A stretch of 64,000 nucleotides of DNA from Acidobacteriota bacterium (GTDB taxonomy: Bacteria; Acidobacteriota; Blastocatellia; Pyrinomonadales; Pyrinomonadaceae): positions 62,001 to 126,000 of the forward strand of contig JAFAZX010000068.1 of the NCBI GenBank assembly GCA_019239425.1, in the 5' to 3' direction. This document shows positions 1 through 8,057 of the stretch, piece by piece. Numbering within the stretch: position 1 is the first letter of the stretch; each line of letters opens with the position of its first letter. The notes below the pieces were generated by a model. It was not told the origin of the DNA. It did no database searches and saw only the letters and a list, made by a program, of their open reading frames with translations. Both the position numbers and the translations under genes were made by a program.

Positions 1-1014
1 GGTCAGGTCGGGCGCGTACTGCTCGAAGAAGGGGAGCAGGCGGCGGATGATGACGTAGGTGCCCGTGCGCCCCGAGGAGGTGCGCTCGTAGTCTTCGAGC
101 GTCTGCGGCCGGAGCAGGACGCGCGCCGCCGCGCGCAGCACGTTGGCGCGCAGCTCCGCCGACACCTGCGGGGGCGTCGCCGCGTCGCCACGCAGAGTGC
201 CCGTGCCGGTGGCGCCGCCGCGCGAGACGTTGAAGAAGGTGTAGGGCGTGAAGAGGTACGACATGAAGGCGGAGACGGCGTTGGCGTCCGCCGAGGGGTC
301 TGCTTCGACGCGCGCGACGAGCGCGGCATAGAGGCGGTCGGCCGTCGCCGAGTCCTTCTCGCGCAGCGTCGAGAGGAACCCGACGGTCTGCGAGTTGGCG
401 CGGACGAGCGCCGGCTCGGCGAACTGTAAGGCGTGCTCCGTGTCGCCCTCTTCGAGCAGTTGGCTCGCAAGGCCGAGCCGCTGCGCGGTGTCCGCGCCCG
501 GCCTCGGCTTCGCGTCCGCGGCCTCGTCCGCTTTGGCCTTCGTGAGCTGCGCCAGCAGCTCCTCGCCGAGCGCGCGCTCGCGCCGCGCCGCGAGCCGCAG
601 GACTTCTTTGCGCAGGTTGGGCGGCGTCGAAGACATGGCGGGGCCGCCGCGCTTGAGCTGCGCGTTCATGTCCTCGTCCATCTTGCGCTGCGCCTCGCGG
701 TCGGCCGAGTCGGCCGCCTCCCACGCGCGCCGGAAGAGCTGCCGCGCCTTCTCCACGTCCGTCTCCCACAGGGCGTCCGCCGCGCGCGCCTGCGCCCGCG
801 CGCGCAGAGTCTCGTCGCGGAAGCCGGCCGCCTCGTCCGCCAGAGAAGTGAGCAAGGCCACTGCCTGCGCGCGCCTCTGCGCCGCGAGCGGGTCGGCCTC
901 GGCCGCCGCCGCGGGTTTGGTCTTAGGCCGGCCCTCGCGCTTCGTCTGCGCGGGGGCGTGCGCGAAGAGCGTGAGAAGCAGGAGGAACGTTGCGAGGGTT
1001 TTGGTGTGAGTCAT
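1..1014 (-). CDS. Secreted hypothetical protein, C-terminus beyond window edge
   Basis: The minus frame is open from an ATG at 1014 to base 1, giving at least 338 residues, and continues past the left edge. The N-terminus has a hydrophobic stretch (FLLLLTLFAHAPAQ) ending in an Ala-X-Ala-like site, so it is probably exported. The mature part is rich in Ala, Glu and Arg and looks mostly helical, with repeated patterns such as LLEEGDTEHALQFAEPAL, and ends in a segment containing YLFTPYTFFNVSRGG. I do not recognise a catalytic motif. It resembles the helical secreted hypothetical proteins common in Acidobacteriota, but that is impression only. It lies 60 bp downstream of the next minus gene and may share its transcript. 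Confidence 0.75.
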   Translation of the reverse strand, partial: MTHTKTLATFLLLLTLFAHAPAQTKREGRPKTKPAAAAEADPLAAQRRAQAVALLTSLADEAAGFRDETLRARAQARAADALWETDVEKARQLFRRAWEAADSADREAQRKMDEDMNAQLKRGGPAMSSTPPNLRKEVLRLAARRERALGEELLAQLTKAKADEAADAKPRPGADTAQRLGLASQLLEEGDTEHALQFAEPALVRANSQTVGFLSTLREKDSATADRLYAALVARVEADPSADANAVSAFMSYLFTPYTFFNVSRGGATGTGTLRGDAATPPQVSAELRANVLRAAARVLLRPQTLEDYERTSSGRTGTYVIIRRLLPFFEQYAPDLT

Positions 1015-1074
1015 AGAGAGTGTTGCGAAGGTCTGGGTGCGAGTCATAGAACGCAATCACGCCGCGCCGCGGGT

Positions 1075-2250
1075 TCATTTAAGGAGGGGCGCGACGGGGC
1101 CGTCCGTCTTGAGCACGTCTTTCAAGTCCGCGTAGGGGAGGACGACGGACGGGGCGCCCGCGGCGTATGCGCCGAGTTGATAGTAGTCGAAGGTGACGGC
1201 GAGGCCGCGCGGCGTGAGCGTCCAGTTCTGGTAGTTGTCGGCCTCCGGCTTCGCGCCGTCCGCGATGCCCGCGTCGTCGAGGTAGGGCTGGCCGCCGCCG
1301 CCGGGGTATTCGGCCGAGTCCCTGTTCCAGCGGCGCACCTGTCTGACGGCGACCTCGGAGACTTTAGTCAAGTAGTTCGAGCCGGGGCGGAAGAGGTCTG
1401 CGAGCGAAAGCTCGCGGCCCGCCTTCACGTCGTAGTTGATGACGTGGAAGGCGTGCGAGGGGTGCGCCGCGCCGTGCTCGTAGTAGTCGATGGGGAACTC
1501 GACGCTGACGAGCGAGTCGTTCAGGAGGCGCACTGTGTATCTGATGGTGAGCGAGTCCTCCGAAGCCTCGGGCATGGTCTCCTTCTCGCCCTTCTCCGGC
1601 CCCGCGTCCTTCTTGAAGTCCGCGACCTCTTTGGTCACGAAGGCCTGGGCCAGGCGGTTGAACCCTTCGACGCCCTCGACCTGCGGGTACTCGACGTTGA
1701 CCGAGTAGCCGTGCTTCCTGCCGCCTTCGTCGAGCCTCTTCGTCGTGACGACGTGGGCGCCCGCCTGCCAACGCTGCTCGACGAAGTAGAAGAACTGTGT
1801 CGTGTCGCTGCCGCCGCCCGGCTTCGCCCAGTCGCCGGAGATGGACGCCTCGGGCTCGTAGTCCTTCTCGTCCCACCAGCCCTTGAACGCGCCCGTCTGC
1901 TTCGCGCCGTCGAACTCTTCGAGCGTGAAGTTGCCCTTCGCGTCCACGGAACCCTTGAGCGTCAACTCGCCGCCGCGCCCGTCGTAAGAGTATGCGCCCG
2001 AGAGCTTGCCGTCCGGCGTGCGGCGCAGGTGCATCGTCGCGGGCCGGTCGGCGACCGAGCCGTGAAAGACTCTCTCTTCGCCTGTCGCCTGCGCGGGAGG
2101 CTGCGCGTTCGCACCGCCGCCTGAAGCGGGAGTCGTGCTGCCGCTCTGCGCCGGCGGCGCGGAGACGTGACCGCCCGTGCCGGCCGAGGCGCACGCGGGC
2201 GCGAAAAGGAGCGTGAAGACGAGAAGGGTCGCGAGGGGGCGTGTGTTCAT
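1075..2250 (-). CDS. Secreted DUF3298/RsiV-like protein
   Basis: The protein has 391 residues. An N-terminal signal peptide (LATLLVFTLLFAPACASAG) is followed by a low-complexity Ser/Gly/Ala linker. A first domain around residues 60-140 has repeated short beta-strand patterns (HLRRTPDGKLSGAYSYDGRG). The C-terminal half, about residues 165-385, matches the DUF4163/DUF3298 arrangement of RsiV-type proteins: a paired-strand region, then HAFHVINYDVKAGRELSLADLF, then PRGLAVTFDYYQLGAYAAG. In RsiV this fold binds lysozyme, but there is no anti-sigma segment or sigma factor gene here, so only the fold can be claimed. The Cys in the signal region is not in a canonical lipobox, so lipidation is uncertain. 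Start ATG at 2250. Confidence 0.8.
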   Translation of the reverse strand: MNTRPLATLLVFTLLFAPACASAGTGGHVSAPPAQSGSTTPASGGGANAQPPAQATGEERVFHGSVADRPATMHLRRTPDGKLSGAYSYDGRGGELTLKGSVDAKGNFTLEEFDGAKQTGAFKGWWDEKDYEPEASISGDWAKPGGGSDTTQFFYFVEQRWQAGAHVVTTKRLDEGGRKHGYSVNVEYPQVEGVEGFNRLAQAFVTKEVADFKKDAGPEKGEKETMPEASEDSLTIRYTVRLLNDSLVSVEFPIDYYEHGAAHPSHAFHVINYDVKAGRELSLADLFRPGSNYLTKVSEVAVRQVRRWNRDSAEYPGGGGQPYLDDAGIADGAKPEADNYQNWTLTPRGLAVTFDYYQLGAYAAGAPSVVLPYADLKDVLKTDGPVAPLLK

Positions 2251-2273
2251 CTCTCTACTCTTTCGCAGAAGAT

Positions 2274-2843
2274 TTAGCCGCGGCGGGCGATCTCGGCGCG
2301 GAGGTCTGCGGCCGTCAGTTGGACGAGGCGCGCGCCCGTGAACAGCTCTTCGCGCGTCACGTCCGAGTGTGCGAAGGAGGGCCTGGGGAAGTCGTCCATC
2401 TCCGCGTCGGTCTCGAAGTCAGTTTCGGCGAGGACGAGGCCGCGCAATGGCCCGAGGAAGACGTCGACGGCGTAGAGCCTGCCCTCGTGCTCGTAAGGGT
2501 AGCGGTTCTTGCGCAGCTCGTTGCCCTCGAAGACCGAGAGCACCTCGTACTCGTACGGGCTGAGGTAGATGTTTGTGATGAGCGTCCGCGAGAAGTCGGG
2601 CGCGTCGGGCGCCTGCTTCTGCGTGAGCTTGAGCGTCCACTCGTTCGTGCGCGGGTCGCGCACCTTGCGCAGGCGCAGGCGCGTGCCCGTCACGTAGTTG
2701 TCCGTAATCTGCGCGTGCGGGTCGGAGAGCTTGAGGCCGGGCGGGAGGCCTTGCAGAAGGTAGCGGCGCTCGCGCTCGACGCGCGCGTATTTGCTTCCGC
2801 CGGGCGCGGCCAGCTTCATGTCGGAGGGTGAAACGACGCCCAT
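2274..2843 (-). CDS. CYTH domain protein (class IV adenylate cyclase / thiamine-triphosphatase superfamily)
   Basis: The protein has 189 residues from an ATG at 2843. A longer upstream reading is possible, but it runs through the aconitase gene and has shadow-like composition. The N-terminal VERERRYLL is the CYTH signature (normally ExExK), followed by Arg/Lys-rich strands TRLRLRKVRDP and EWTLKLTQKQ and the acidic strands YAVDVFLGPLRGLVLAETDFE, which would form the triphosphate tunnel with its metal-binding acids. Such proteins hydrolyse or cyclise triphosphate substrates; the substrate here cannot be read from sequence. The start codon lies 2 nt past the aconitase stop, so translational coupling is likely, an unusual pairing. 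Confidence 0.85.
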   Translation of the reverse strand: MGVVSPSDMKLAAPGGSKYARVERERRYLLQGLPPGLKLSDPHAQITDNYVTGTRLRLRKVRDPRTNEWTLKLTQKQAPDAPDFSRTLITNIYLSPYEYEVLSVFEGNELRKNRYPYEHEGRLYAVDVFLGPLRGLVLAETDFETDAEMDDFPRPSFAHSDVTREELFTGARLVQLTAADLRAEIARRG

Positions 2844-2845
2844 CT

Positions 2846-4852
2846 TTAAGCTCCGACCAGCTCGGCCTCCGGCTCTTTGAGGAACTCTTCCGGGGCGACG
2901 ATGTGACCGGCGACGGCCGAGGCCGCGACGACGTAAGGGCTCGCCAGGTAGACCTTGCCGGGGCCGGAGCGGCCCGGGAAGTTGCGGTTCTGCGCGCTGA
3001 CCGTGACCTGCTCGGGGTTGCGCGAGGCGCCGGGGCCGGCGTTGATGCACGCGCCGCAGGAAGGGTCTATCAACTCGGCGCCCGCGCGCTCGAAGATTTC
3101 GATGTAGCCTTTGGCGCGCGCGTACTCCTTAATCTTCTGCGAGCCGAACTGTAAGTAGAGGTGGACGCCGGGCGCGACGCGCCGGCCCTGCTCGACGGCG
3201 CGCCGCAAGACGGCGGCGTACATGTCCATGTCGGCCATCTTGCCGCCCGTGCACGACCCGCCGTAGGCGATGTCGATCTTGACAGCCTCGCTCAAAGCGG
3301 AGATGGGCAGGCCGTTGCGCGGGTCGCCGGGCGTGGCGACCATCGGGCGCACCTCGCCCAGGTCGATCTCGAAGGTCGCGGCGTACATGGCGTCCGGGTC
3401 GCTCTTGAGGAAGCCCTTCCGAAGCTCTTCTTCAGAAAGACCGCGCGTCCTCTTCAAGTATTCGAGCGTGACCTCGTCCGGCTCGATGATGCCCGTGAAG
3501 CCGCCGGCCTCGACCGCCATGTTCGTCAGGGTCGCCCGCTCGTCGATGTTCCAGCCCGCGAGTCCCTCGCCCGCGAACTCGAGCACCTGCCCGATGCCTT
3601 TGCCCTGCTTCATGTAGTCGGTCGCGAGGATGACGAGCATCACGTCCTTCGCCGAAACGTCCGCGCGCTTCTCGCCCTTCAAGACGAACCGGACGACCTC
3701 CGGGACTTTGACCCTGATGTCCTTCGTGTACCAGGCGTTCGCCATGTCGGTCGAACCGACGCCGAAGGCGAAGCAGCCGAGCACGCCCGCCATGCATGTG
3801 TGCGAGTCGGTGCCGATGACGAGCTGACCCGGAAGCGCGATGTCTTCGACGACGGCGTTGTGGCAGATGGCCTCCGAGCCGCGCTCCTCCGTCCCGCCGT
3901 AGAGCCGTATGCCCTGCTGCTCGGTGAAACTCTCCTGCGTCGTGGCGAGGCCGTTGGCGCGGTCGAGCAGGCCCATCCGCTTCTTCTCCTCCGGCATTAC
4001 GCGCCCGATGAAGGTCAGGTGGTCGCGGAAGGCGTAGACCGACTCCGCTTCGGTCACGCGCGCGTCCTTGCCCAGCGCCTGTTTGAAGAGCGACTCCGCC
4101 ATCGGCGTCACGTACTCGTGCGAGAAGCGCACGTCCGCGACGGCGAAGAGCGCGTCGCCGGGCTTCACGGCCTCGACGCCGATTTCGCCCGCGCGGACGA
4201 AGGCGTGGCGCGCGACGATCTTCTCGACGATGTTCATCGGCCGCTGCTTAGTTTCGAGGGCCGGCGGCGCGACCTCGCCCGCGAGCCGCGCCTTGTTGTA
4301 GTTGAAGAGTCCGCCGTACTCGACGATCTGCCGCGAGATGGGGTCGAGGCCGCGCGTGAACTCTTCGAGCGGAATCTCCTCGCCGCGCTTGATTCTTTCA
4401 ATCAGCCCGAAGTCGGTCGAGGTCAAAAGCCCGATGTTCTGGCAATTCTGCCCGTAAATCTTCTCGATGGTCTTGGCGATGACGAGCTGCAACCCGGCGG
4501 CCTTCTCCGCGAACGGCGCCGTCTCGCGCGAGCTGCCGCAACCCTTCGAGAGACCCGAGACGACGACCGCGAACCCGCCCTGCTTGACCTCGTCCTTCTT
4601 GACCGCGCCCTCGCGCATGCCGACGTAGACGTACTCGCCCAAAGTCTCGTCGTAGTAGAAGCAGACCCAGCCCGGCGTGATCTCGTCCGTCGAGATGTTA
4701 TTCATCAGCGCGCGCGCCGGGTCGTACTCGAAATTCTCTCCGCCCTCCAACTGCCGCCTGATGAGCGACACGTCCTCCGTCAGGTAGAGCACGCGCCCCT
4801 CGAATCTCAAACGCTCGGGCCGCTTCGCCGTCTTCTCAACCGTCATCTTCAT
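2846..4852 (-). CDS. Aconitase-family hydratase with swivel domain first
   Basis: This 668-residue [4Fe-4S] dehydratase probably interconverts citrate and isocitrate. The order is unusual: the swivel (LeuD-like) domain comes first, with KGCGSSRETAPFA near residue 103, and the catalytic LeuC-like domains follow, with TDSHTC near residue 351 and DPSCGAC near residue 596 supplying the three cluster cysteines. AcnA has the swivel domain last. AcnB has it before the catalytic core but carries an additional N-terminal HEAT-like domain and is about 865 residues long. This protein is therefore AcnB-like in order but lacks that domain. Two in-frame ATGs exist (4852 and 4846); the GGGGA Shine-Dalgarno spacing suits 4846 better. 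An isopropylmalate or homoaconitate substrate is not excluded. Confidence 0.88.
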   Translation of the reverse strand: MKMTVEKTAKRPERLRFEGRVLYLTEDVSLIRRQLEGGENFEYDPARALMNNISTDEITPGWVCFYYDETLGEYVYVGMREGAVKKDEVKQGGFAVVVSGLSKGCGSSRETAPFAEKAAGLQLVIAKTIEKIYGQNCQNIGLLTSTDFGLIERIKRGEEIPLEEFTRGLDPISRQIVEYGGLFNYNKARLAGEVAPPALETKQRPMNIVEKIVARHAFVRAGEIGVEAVKPGDALFAVADVRFSHEYVTPMAESLFKQALGKDARVTEAESVYAFRDHLTFIGRVMPEEKKRMGLLDRANGLATTQESFTEQQGIRLYGGTEERGSEAICHNAVVEDIALPGQLVIGTDSHTCMAGVLGCFAFGVGSTDMANAWYTKDIRVKVPEVVRFVLKGEKRADVSAKDVMLVILATDYMKQGKGIGQVLEFAGEGLAGWNIDERATLTNMAVEAGGFTGIIEPDEVTLEYLKRTRGLSEEELRKGFLKSDPDAMYAATFEIDLGEVRPMVATPGDPRNGLPISALSEAVKIDIAYGGSCTGGKMADMDMYAAVLRRAVEQGRRVAPGVHLYLQFGSQKIKEYARAKGYIEIFERAGAELIDPSCGACINAGPGASRNPEQVTVSAQNRNFPGRSGPGKVYLASPYVVAASAVAGHIVAPEEFLKEPEAELVGA

Positions 4853-4991
4853 TCCCCTTACGCAATGCGGATTATGTGATGGTCTGCGAAAGGACGATTA
4901 TAAACGACGCCCGCCCAACCCGCACCCGCGCCGGAACCGTTGTATTCCGCCGCAAGCCGGGGCATGATATACACAACGGGTTTCGTAAAAT

Positions 4992-5015
4992 CCTCCGGCT
5001 TGTGCCGGAGGAGGG
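4992..5015 (+). promoter_or_regulatory. Hairpin enclosing a GGAGGAGG ribosome-binding-like sequence
   Basis: CCTCCGGC and GCCGGAGG form a perfect 8-bp stem around a TTGT loop. The right arm is part of GGAGGAGGG, a strong Shine-Dalgarno-like sequence, so the hairpin would hide it. It lies upstream of the membrane gene that ends at 6377. No ATG, GTG or TTG start in that gene's frame follows at a proper distance, so its role is uncertain. Confidence 0.35.
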
Positions 5016-5300
5016 TGCTCTGAGCGACGCCCTAGAGTTTCACTTCTCAAGTACATCAGCGAGGTAATTCACCTGAACTCGCTAACGATTGAGTCCGACT
5101 TCCTGTTCTCGCTCGTCGGCAGTACCCTGTTTTGGCTGACACTCGCCGGCATCTCGATACGCGCCCTCAAGATCGACTTCAAAACGCTGGAAGCGTACCT
5201 CGGCAGCTTCTACCTCAAGGCAGACCAACTCAGTTTCCCTCTACTGAAAACGGCGAGCTTTTTTGCCGACCGGACGTTCGGCGCAGTTTACGGCCGGGGG

Positions 5301-6377
5301 ATGCGGCGCATGTTTCTGGCGACGCTGTCGGTGTGCCTCGTGAGCAGCACGTACATCATGGCCACGCTCGTCTCCGATTGGCACCGGAACGCGCCTCAGG
5401 TGGACAGCGTGATTCGCCAGGTCGTTAAGGACGTTGACCCGGAGTACTTCGACCTTGTCAATTCCGAAAAGGGGCGCAAAGAGCTGGCCTTGGCTTACGA
5501 GATGCAAGGGAACGAGGGAGGCGTCTTTTATATCAATAATGACGAGAGGTCTGTCGCCCTTCGAGACTTGTACGAGCGATTCTCCCGGCGTTACATGGAT
5601 CACATCTCCAGCCATCAATTGGGCCGGTTCGACGCCTTCGACCGTTACTTCGGCAAGGCGTATTCGGAGCCGTTCGGACGGAAGGGGACGCTAGATCTTA
5701 TCTTCGGGCTACTCTTTACGATTGCCGGTTCGGCCCTCATCGACTTTCTAGCCGTCTGCGCGACCTTCCGGTTCTACGAAGACGTCAAGAGTCGCAGGGA
5801 GCGCTCGCTCGCATACCTGCCCGCCATCCTGGTCTGTTTCCTGCTGTCCGAAGCCAGCTACATAACGTTCTTCGAGGGGCACGTGGGGACAGCACTCATC
5901 GTTCTCCTCTCCCCACTAGGGATCTTTCCTTACGTGCTCGCATGCGGCTTTGTTATTGGCTTCGTCGCCTCGATAGAAGATGTGGGGCTGCGGTGCTTTG
6001 CAGTCTCGGTACTGCTCGTCGCCGCAGTGGTTGTCAGTATCGCCTGGCCCTCTACAGTGTTCAAACCGCTCCTGCTGGCGTACGAGTGGTATCGGAACAT
6101 CGCTGCCGTTCTCGCTCACGGCTTTAGCAGGGAAGCCGTTCTGATGGGGATGATGGCCGCGTACCCGCTCATCCTGTTGCTCGCCATCTTCGTGGCGACC
6201 GGCCTCTGTAAGATTCTGTTTTCGGTCAGTAAGACGATCCTGCTGGGACAGGTGTACGGGGCTTCCGTGTTGTCCGGCAGCACATTCTTTCTGGGATTCC
6301 TGACGACGATCATTACGAGCACGGCGGTCGCCTACACGGTAGTGCGCGCTCTGCTTAATTGGACGGCCCAGCGATAA
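5301..6377 (+). CDS. Multi-pass membrane protein, unknown function, 5' end unresolved
   Basis: The first conventional start in frame is the ATG at 5301, giving 358 residues with about seven hydrophobic segments (for example LIFGLLFTIAGSALIDFLAV, LPAILVCFLLSEASYITFF, YPLILLLAIFVATGLCKILF). I recognise no family. The same frame stays open and protein-like back to about 5040, including another apparent membrane segment (FLFSLVGSTLFWLTLAGISI at about 5100-5159), yet contains no ATG, GTG or TTG there. The true gene is therefore probably longer, either with a rare start, a sequence error or a decayed 5' end. The base composition is visibly less GC-rich than its neighbours, which hints at recent acquisition. 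Confidence 0.7.
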   Translation: MRRMFLATLSVCLVSSTYIMATLVSDWHRNAPQVDSVIRQVVKDVDPEYFDLVNSEKGRKELALAYEMQGNEGGVFYINNDERSVALRDLYERFSRRYMDHISSHQLGRFDAFDRYFGKAYSEPFGRKGTLDLIFGLLFTIAGSALIDFLAVCATFRFYEDVKSRRERSLAYLPAILVCFLLSEASYITFFEGHVGTALIVLLSPLGIFPYVLACGFVIGFVASIEDVGLRCFAVSVLLVAAVVVSIAWPSTVFKPLLLAYEWYRNIAAVLAHGFSREAVLMGMMAAYPLILLLAIFVATGLCKILFSVSKTILLGQVYGASVLSGSTFFLGFLTTIITSTAVAYTVVRALLNWTAQR

Positions 6378-6570
6378 GGCCCGAGTTAAAGTTAACCACG
6401 TGGTATATGCCCGAGAACCTTTGCCGCCCTCACGTTGCGCCGCCGCGCCGCGCCGCGGTATAAACGCGGCACTGAACCTCGAACAATCAAGGGCGTGACG
6501 CGAGACGCGGCGGGACTTCTCTACCCCGGCCGGCATCTCCGCCAAAGACGGACACCAGAAGGAGGAAAGC

Positions 6571-7179
6571 ATGGCGGTCAAGTTAGCAGTCATCTACTAC
6601 AGTTCGACGGGGACGACCTACAGGCTGGCGCAGGCGGTCGCGGAGGGCGCAGAGGGCGCGGGCGCGGAGGTGCGCCTGCGCAAGGTCAAGGAGCTGGCGC
6701 CCGAGCAGGCCATCGCCTCGAACGAGGGCTGGTCGCAGCACGTGCAGGAGACGCAGGACGTGCAGGAGGCGACGCTCGATGATTTGACCTGGGCCGACGC
6801 CATCGTCTTCGGCACGCCGACGCGCTACGGCCTGCCGACCGCGCAGCTCAAGCAGTTCATCGACACGACCGGCCCCCTGTGGGCGACGGGCAAGCTCGTC
6901 AACAAGGTCTGCTCCTCTTTCACGAGCGCGGCGACGCTGCACGGCGGGCAGGAGTCGACCATTCTCGCGCTCAACAACACCTTCTACCACTGGGGCGCGC
7001 TCATCGTCGGCCCGGGCTACGCCGACCCCATCCAGTTCCAGGCCGGCAACCCCTACGGCGTCTCCTTCAAGAGCGACAACGGACAGGCGCGCCCCGACGA
7101 GACGGCCCTCAACGCCGCACGCTTCCAGGGGCGCCGCGTCACCGAAATCGCCGCGCAGTTCTTGAAAGGCAGTGAATAG
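6571..7179 (+). CDS. wrbA: NAD(P)H:quinone oxidoreductase, WrbA family
   Basis: This 202-residue flavodoxin-like enzyme reduces quinones by two electrons using NAD(P)H and FMN in the cytoplasm, limiting semiquinone formation. The FMN phosphate loop YYSSTGTTYRLA lies near residues 9-20. It is followed by the WrbA-type FGTPTRYGLPTAQLKQFIDTTG region (78-99), TSAATLHGGQESTI (117-130) and the C-terminal GYADPIQFQAGNPYG segment. The length is typical. AAGGAGGAAAG lies just ahead of the ATG. The TAG stop lies inside the left arm of the family C palindrome, so the repeat supplies the gene end. Confidence 0.95.
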   Translation: MAVKLAVIYYSSTGTTYRLAQAVAEGAEGAGAEVRLRKVKELAPEQAIASNEGWSQHVQETQDVQEATLDDLTWADAIVFGTPTRYGLPTAQLKQFIDTTGPLWATGKLVNKVCSSFTSAATLHGGQESTILALNNTFYHWGALIVGPGYADPIQFQAGNPYGVSFKSDNGQARPDETALNAARFQGRRVTEIAAQFLKGSE

Positions 7180-7244
7180 TGAATGGTAAATGGTGAATAG
7201 TTAAAGCCGCAGTTTCTATTCACGATTTACTATTCACCATTTAC
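7172..7244. repeat. Family C palindrome, copy 1 (7-bp units)
   Basis: The left arm (7172-7200) consists of four 7-bp units of the type GTGAATA/GTGAATG/GTAAATG. The right arm (about 7216-7244) is its imperfect inverse complement, with a ~15-nt loop. The wrbA stop codon TAG lies in the first unit. A second copy is at 33314-33393. Confidence 0.85.
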
Positions 7245-7254
7245 GCTTCTAAAG

Positions 7255-7294
7255 TTTTCCACAAAACGGCGATGAATTTTCCACCTGTGGAAAT
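7255..7294. promoter_or_regulatory. Cluster of three DnaA-box-like 9-mers
   Basis: TTTTCCACA (7255-7263), TTTTCCACC (7277-7285) and, on the other strand, ATTTCCACA (7286-7294) each resemble the DnaA box TTWTNCACA. The last two also form a palindrome. They sit beside an A/T-rich tract (about 7313-7376) that leads into the promoter at 7378. No replication gene is nearby, so an origin is not claimed; a DnaA-responsive promoter or chance are both possible. Confidence 0.3.
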
Positions 7295-7377
7295 TGCCTG
7301 TTGATGAACTTTTCAGATGCCTTGAAAAGCTCAAATATCGAGGGAATTTCGCCTTAAAAATTTTTCGAAAAAAAGTC

Positions 7378-7406
7378 TTGACAGCCCCGACGGGCATACG
7401 TATAGT
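7378..7406 (+). promoter_or_regulatory. Near-consensus sigma-70 promoter with A/T-rich upstream element
   Basis: TTGACA (7378-7383) is separated by exactly 17 bp from TATAGT (7401-7406). Upstream, 7352-7374 has A and T tracts resembling an UP element, and the bases after the -10 box are C/G-rich, as in stable-RNA promoters. It points into the structured RNA region that ends at the terminator at 7925. Confidence 0.75.
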
Positions 7407-7925
7407 CCGGCTCCCGTCGCGATTGTTACGGCAGTCGTGACCGGCGAGGGGATCGGCAGATTGGGGTGGAAACACTTCGATCTGAGGACAGCGACAAGCG
7501 GCAAACGTCGCTGCCACTGACGCCCCGGCCGAGGCCGAAAGGCCTGCGCAGGGAAGTTGCCGACGGGTACTTCCCGAGCCGCGCGGATAAAAACGCGACG
7601 GCGCTCTGACGGAGTAATTAACCGACGGAGTAGCGAACGCCGCTCAACTTCGGTTGAGCCTCGTTGTCCAGAACGTAGACTGGAGGTGGAGGTAAAGCCA
7701 CCAGAACAAAAACCAAGAGGCACCAGGTCTTCGGACTTGAGAGGTTGACTAAGTTAGCCCGTGCCGACCGGGGGTGAGCCGCCGCAGGCCACGCTTCGGA
7801 ATATAAATCAGGCAGCCTGTCGCGTGTACATGCAAGGGTTGCCGTCCCCCCGAATCGCTTCGGCGGTTCAAAGGGATACCGGGATCGGGCTGCTGCCTTC
7901 GGGTAGCAGCCCGGTTTCTTTTTTG
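7407..7925 (+). ncRNA. Candidate large structured non-coding RNA (~510 nt), family unknown
   Basis: This segment is bounded by a strong promoter and a strong intrinsic terminator, and no frame shows a convincing protein. It is full of short perfect hairpins: AGGCC-GAAA-GGCCT (7531-7544), GGGAAGT/ACTTCCC (7551-7574), GCTCAAC-TTCG-GTTGAGC (about 7642-7659), GGTGG/CCACC (about 7685-7702), CAGGTC-TTCG-GACTTG (about 7723-7738), a GGCAGCC/GGTTGCC stem (about 7811-7843) and GAATCGC-TTCG-GCGGTTC (7852-7869). The start (CCGGCTCCC) can pair with GGGATACCGG at 7873-7882 to close the molecule. I looked for RNase P, tmRNA, SRP and riboswitch signatures and found none. The next gene has its own ribosome-binding site 130 nt beyond the terminator, so it is probably a stand-alone RNA. 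Confidence 0.65.
7886..7925 (+). terminator. Intrinsic terminator of the candidate ncRNA
   Basis: A 12-bp GC-rich stem (7886-7897 with 7902-7913, one G-U pair) is capped by a TTCG tetraloop and followed by a T-rich run to 7925. Confidence 0.9.
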
Positions 7926-8057
7926 CCCCTACTCCCTTCTCACCCTCTCTTCAACTCCGACGCAGCTTCTCGGAAAAACTCTGTACCGGCCGCGGCGCTC
8001 GGGATATGATGCCGGCCGCCCTTTTTCGCCCGGACGACGCACCGGAGGAGCACACGC

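Noticed and set aside
3161-4879. 572-residue plus-strand ORF opposite the aconitase
   Set aside because: It is the antisense shadow of a clear aconitase; it is Arg/Asp/Val-rich low-complexity with no domain pattern.
7407-7925. RNase P RNA, tmRNA, SRP RNA or a riboswitch
   Set aside because: No GAGGAAAGTCC or ACAGAA-type RNase P cores, no tmRNA acceptor end or tag ending in LAA, no GGAAGGAAGC SRP loop and no B12, TPP or c-di-GMP boxes. The terminator is followed by a gene with its own ribosome-binding site.
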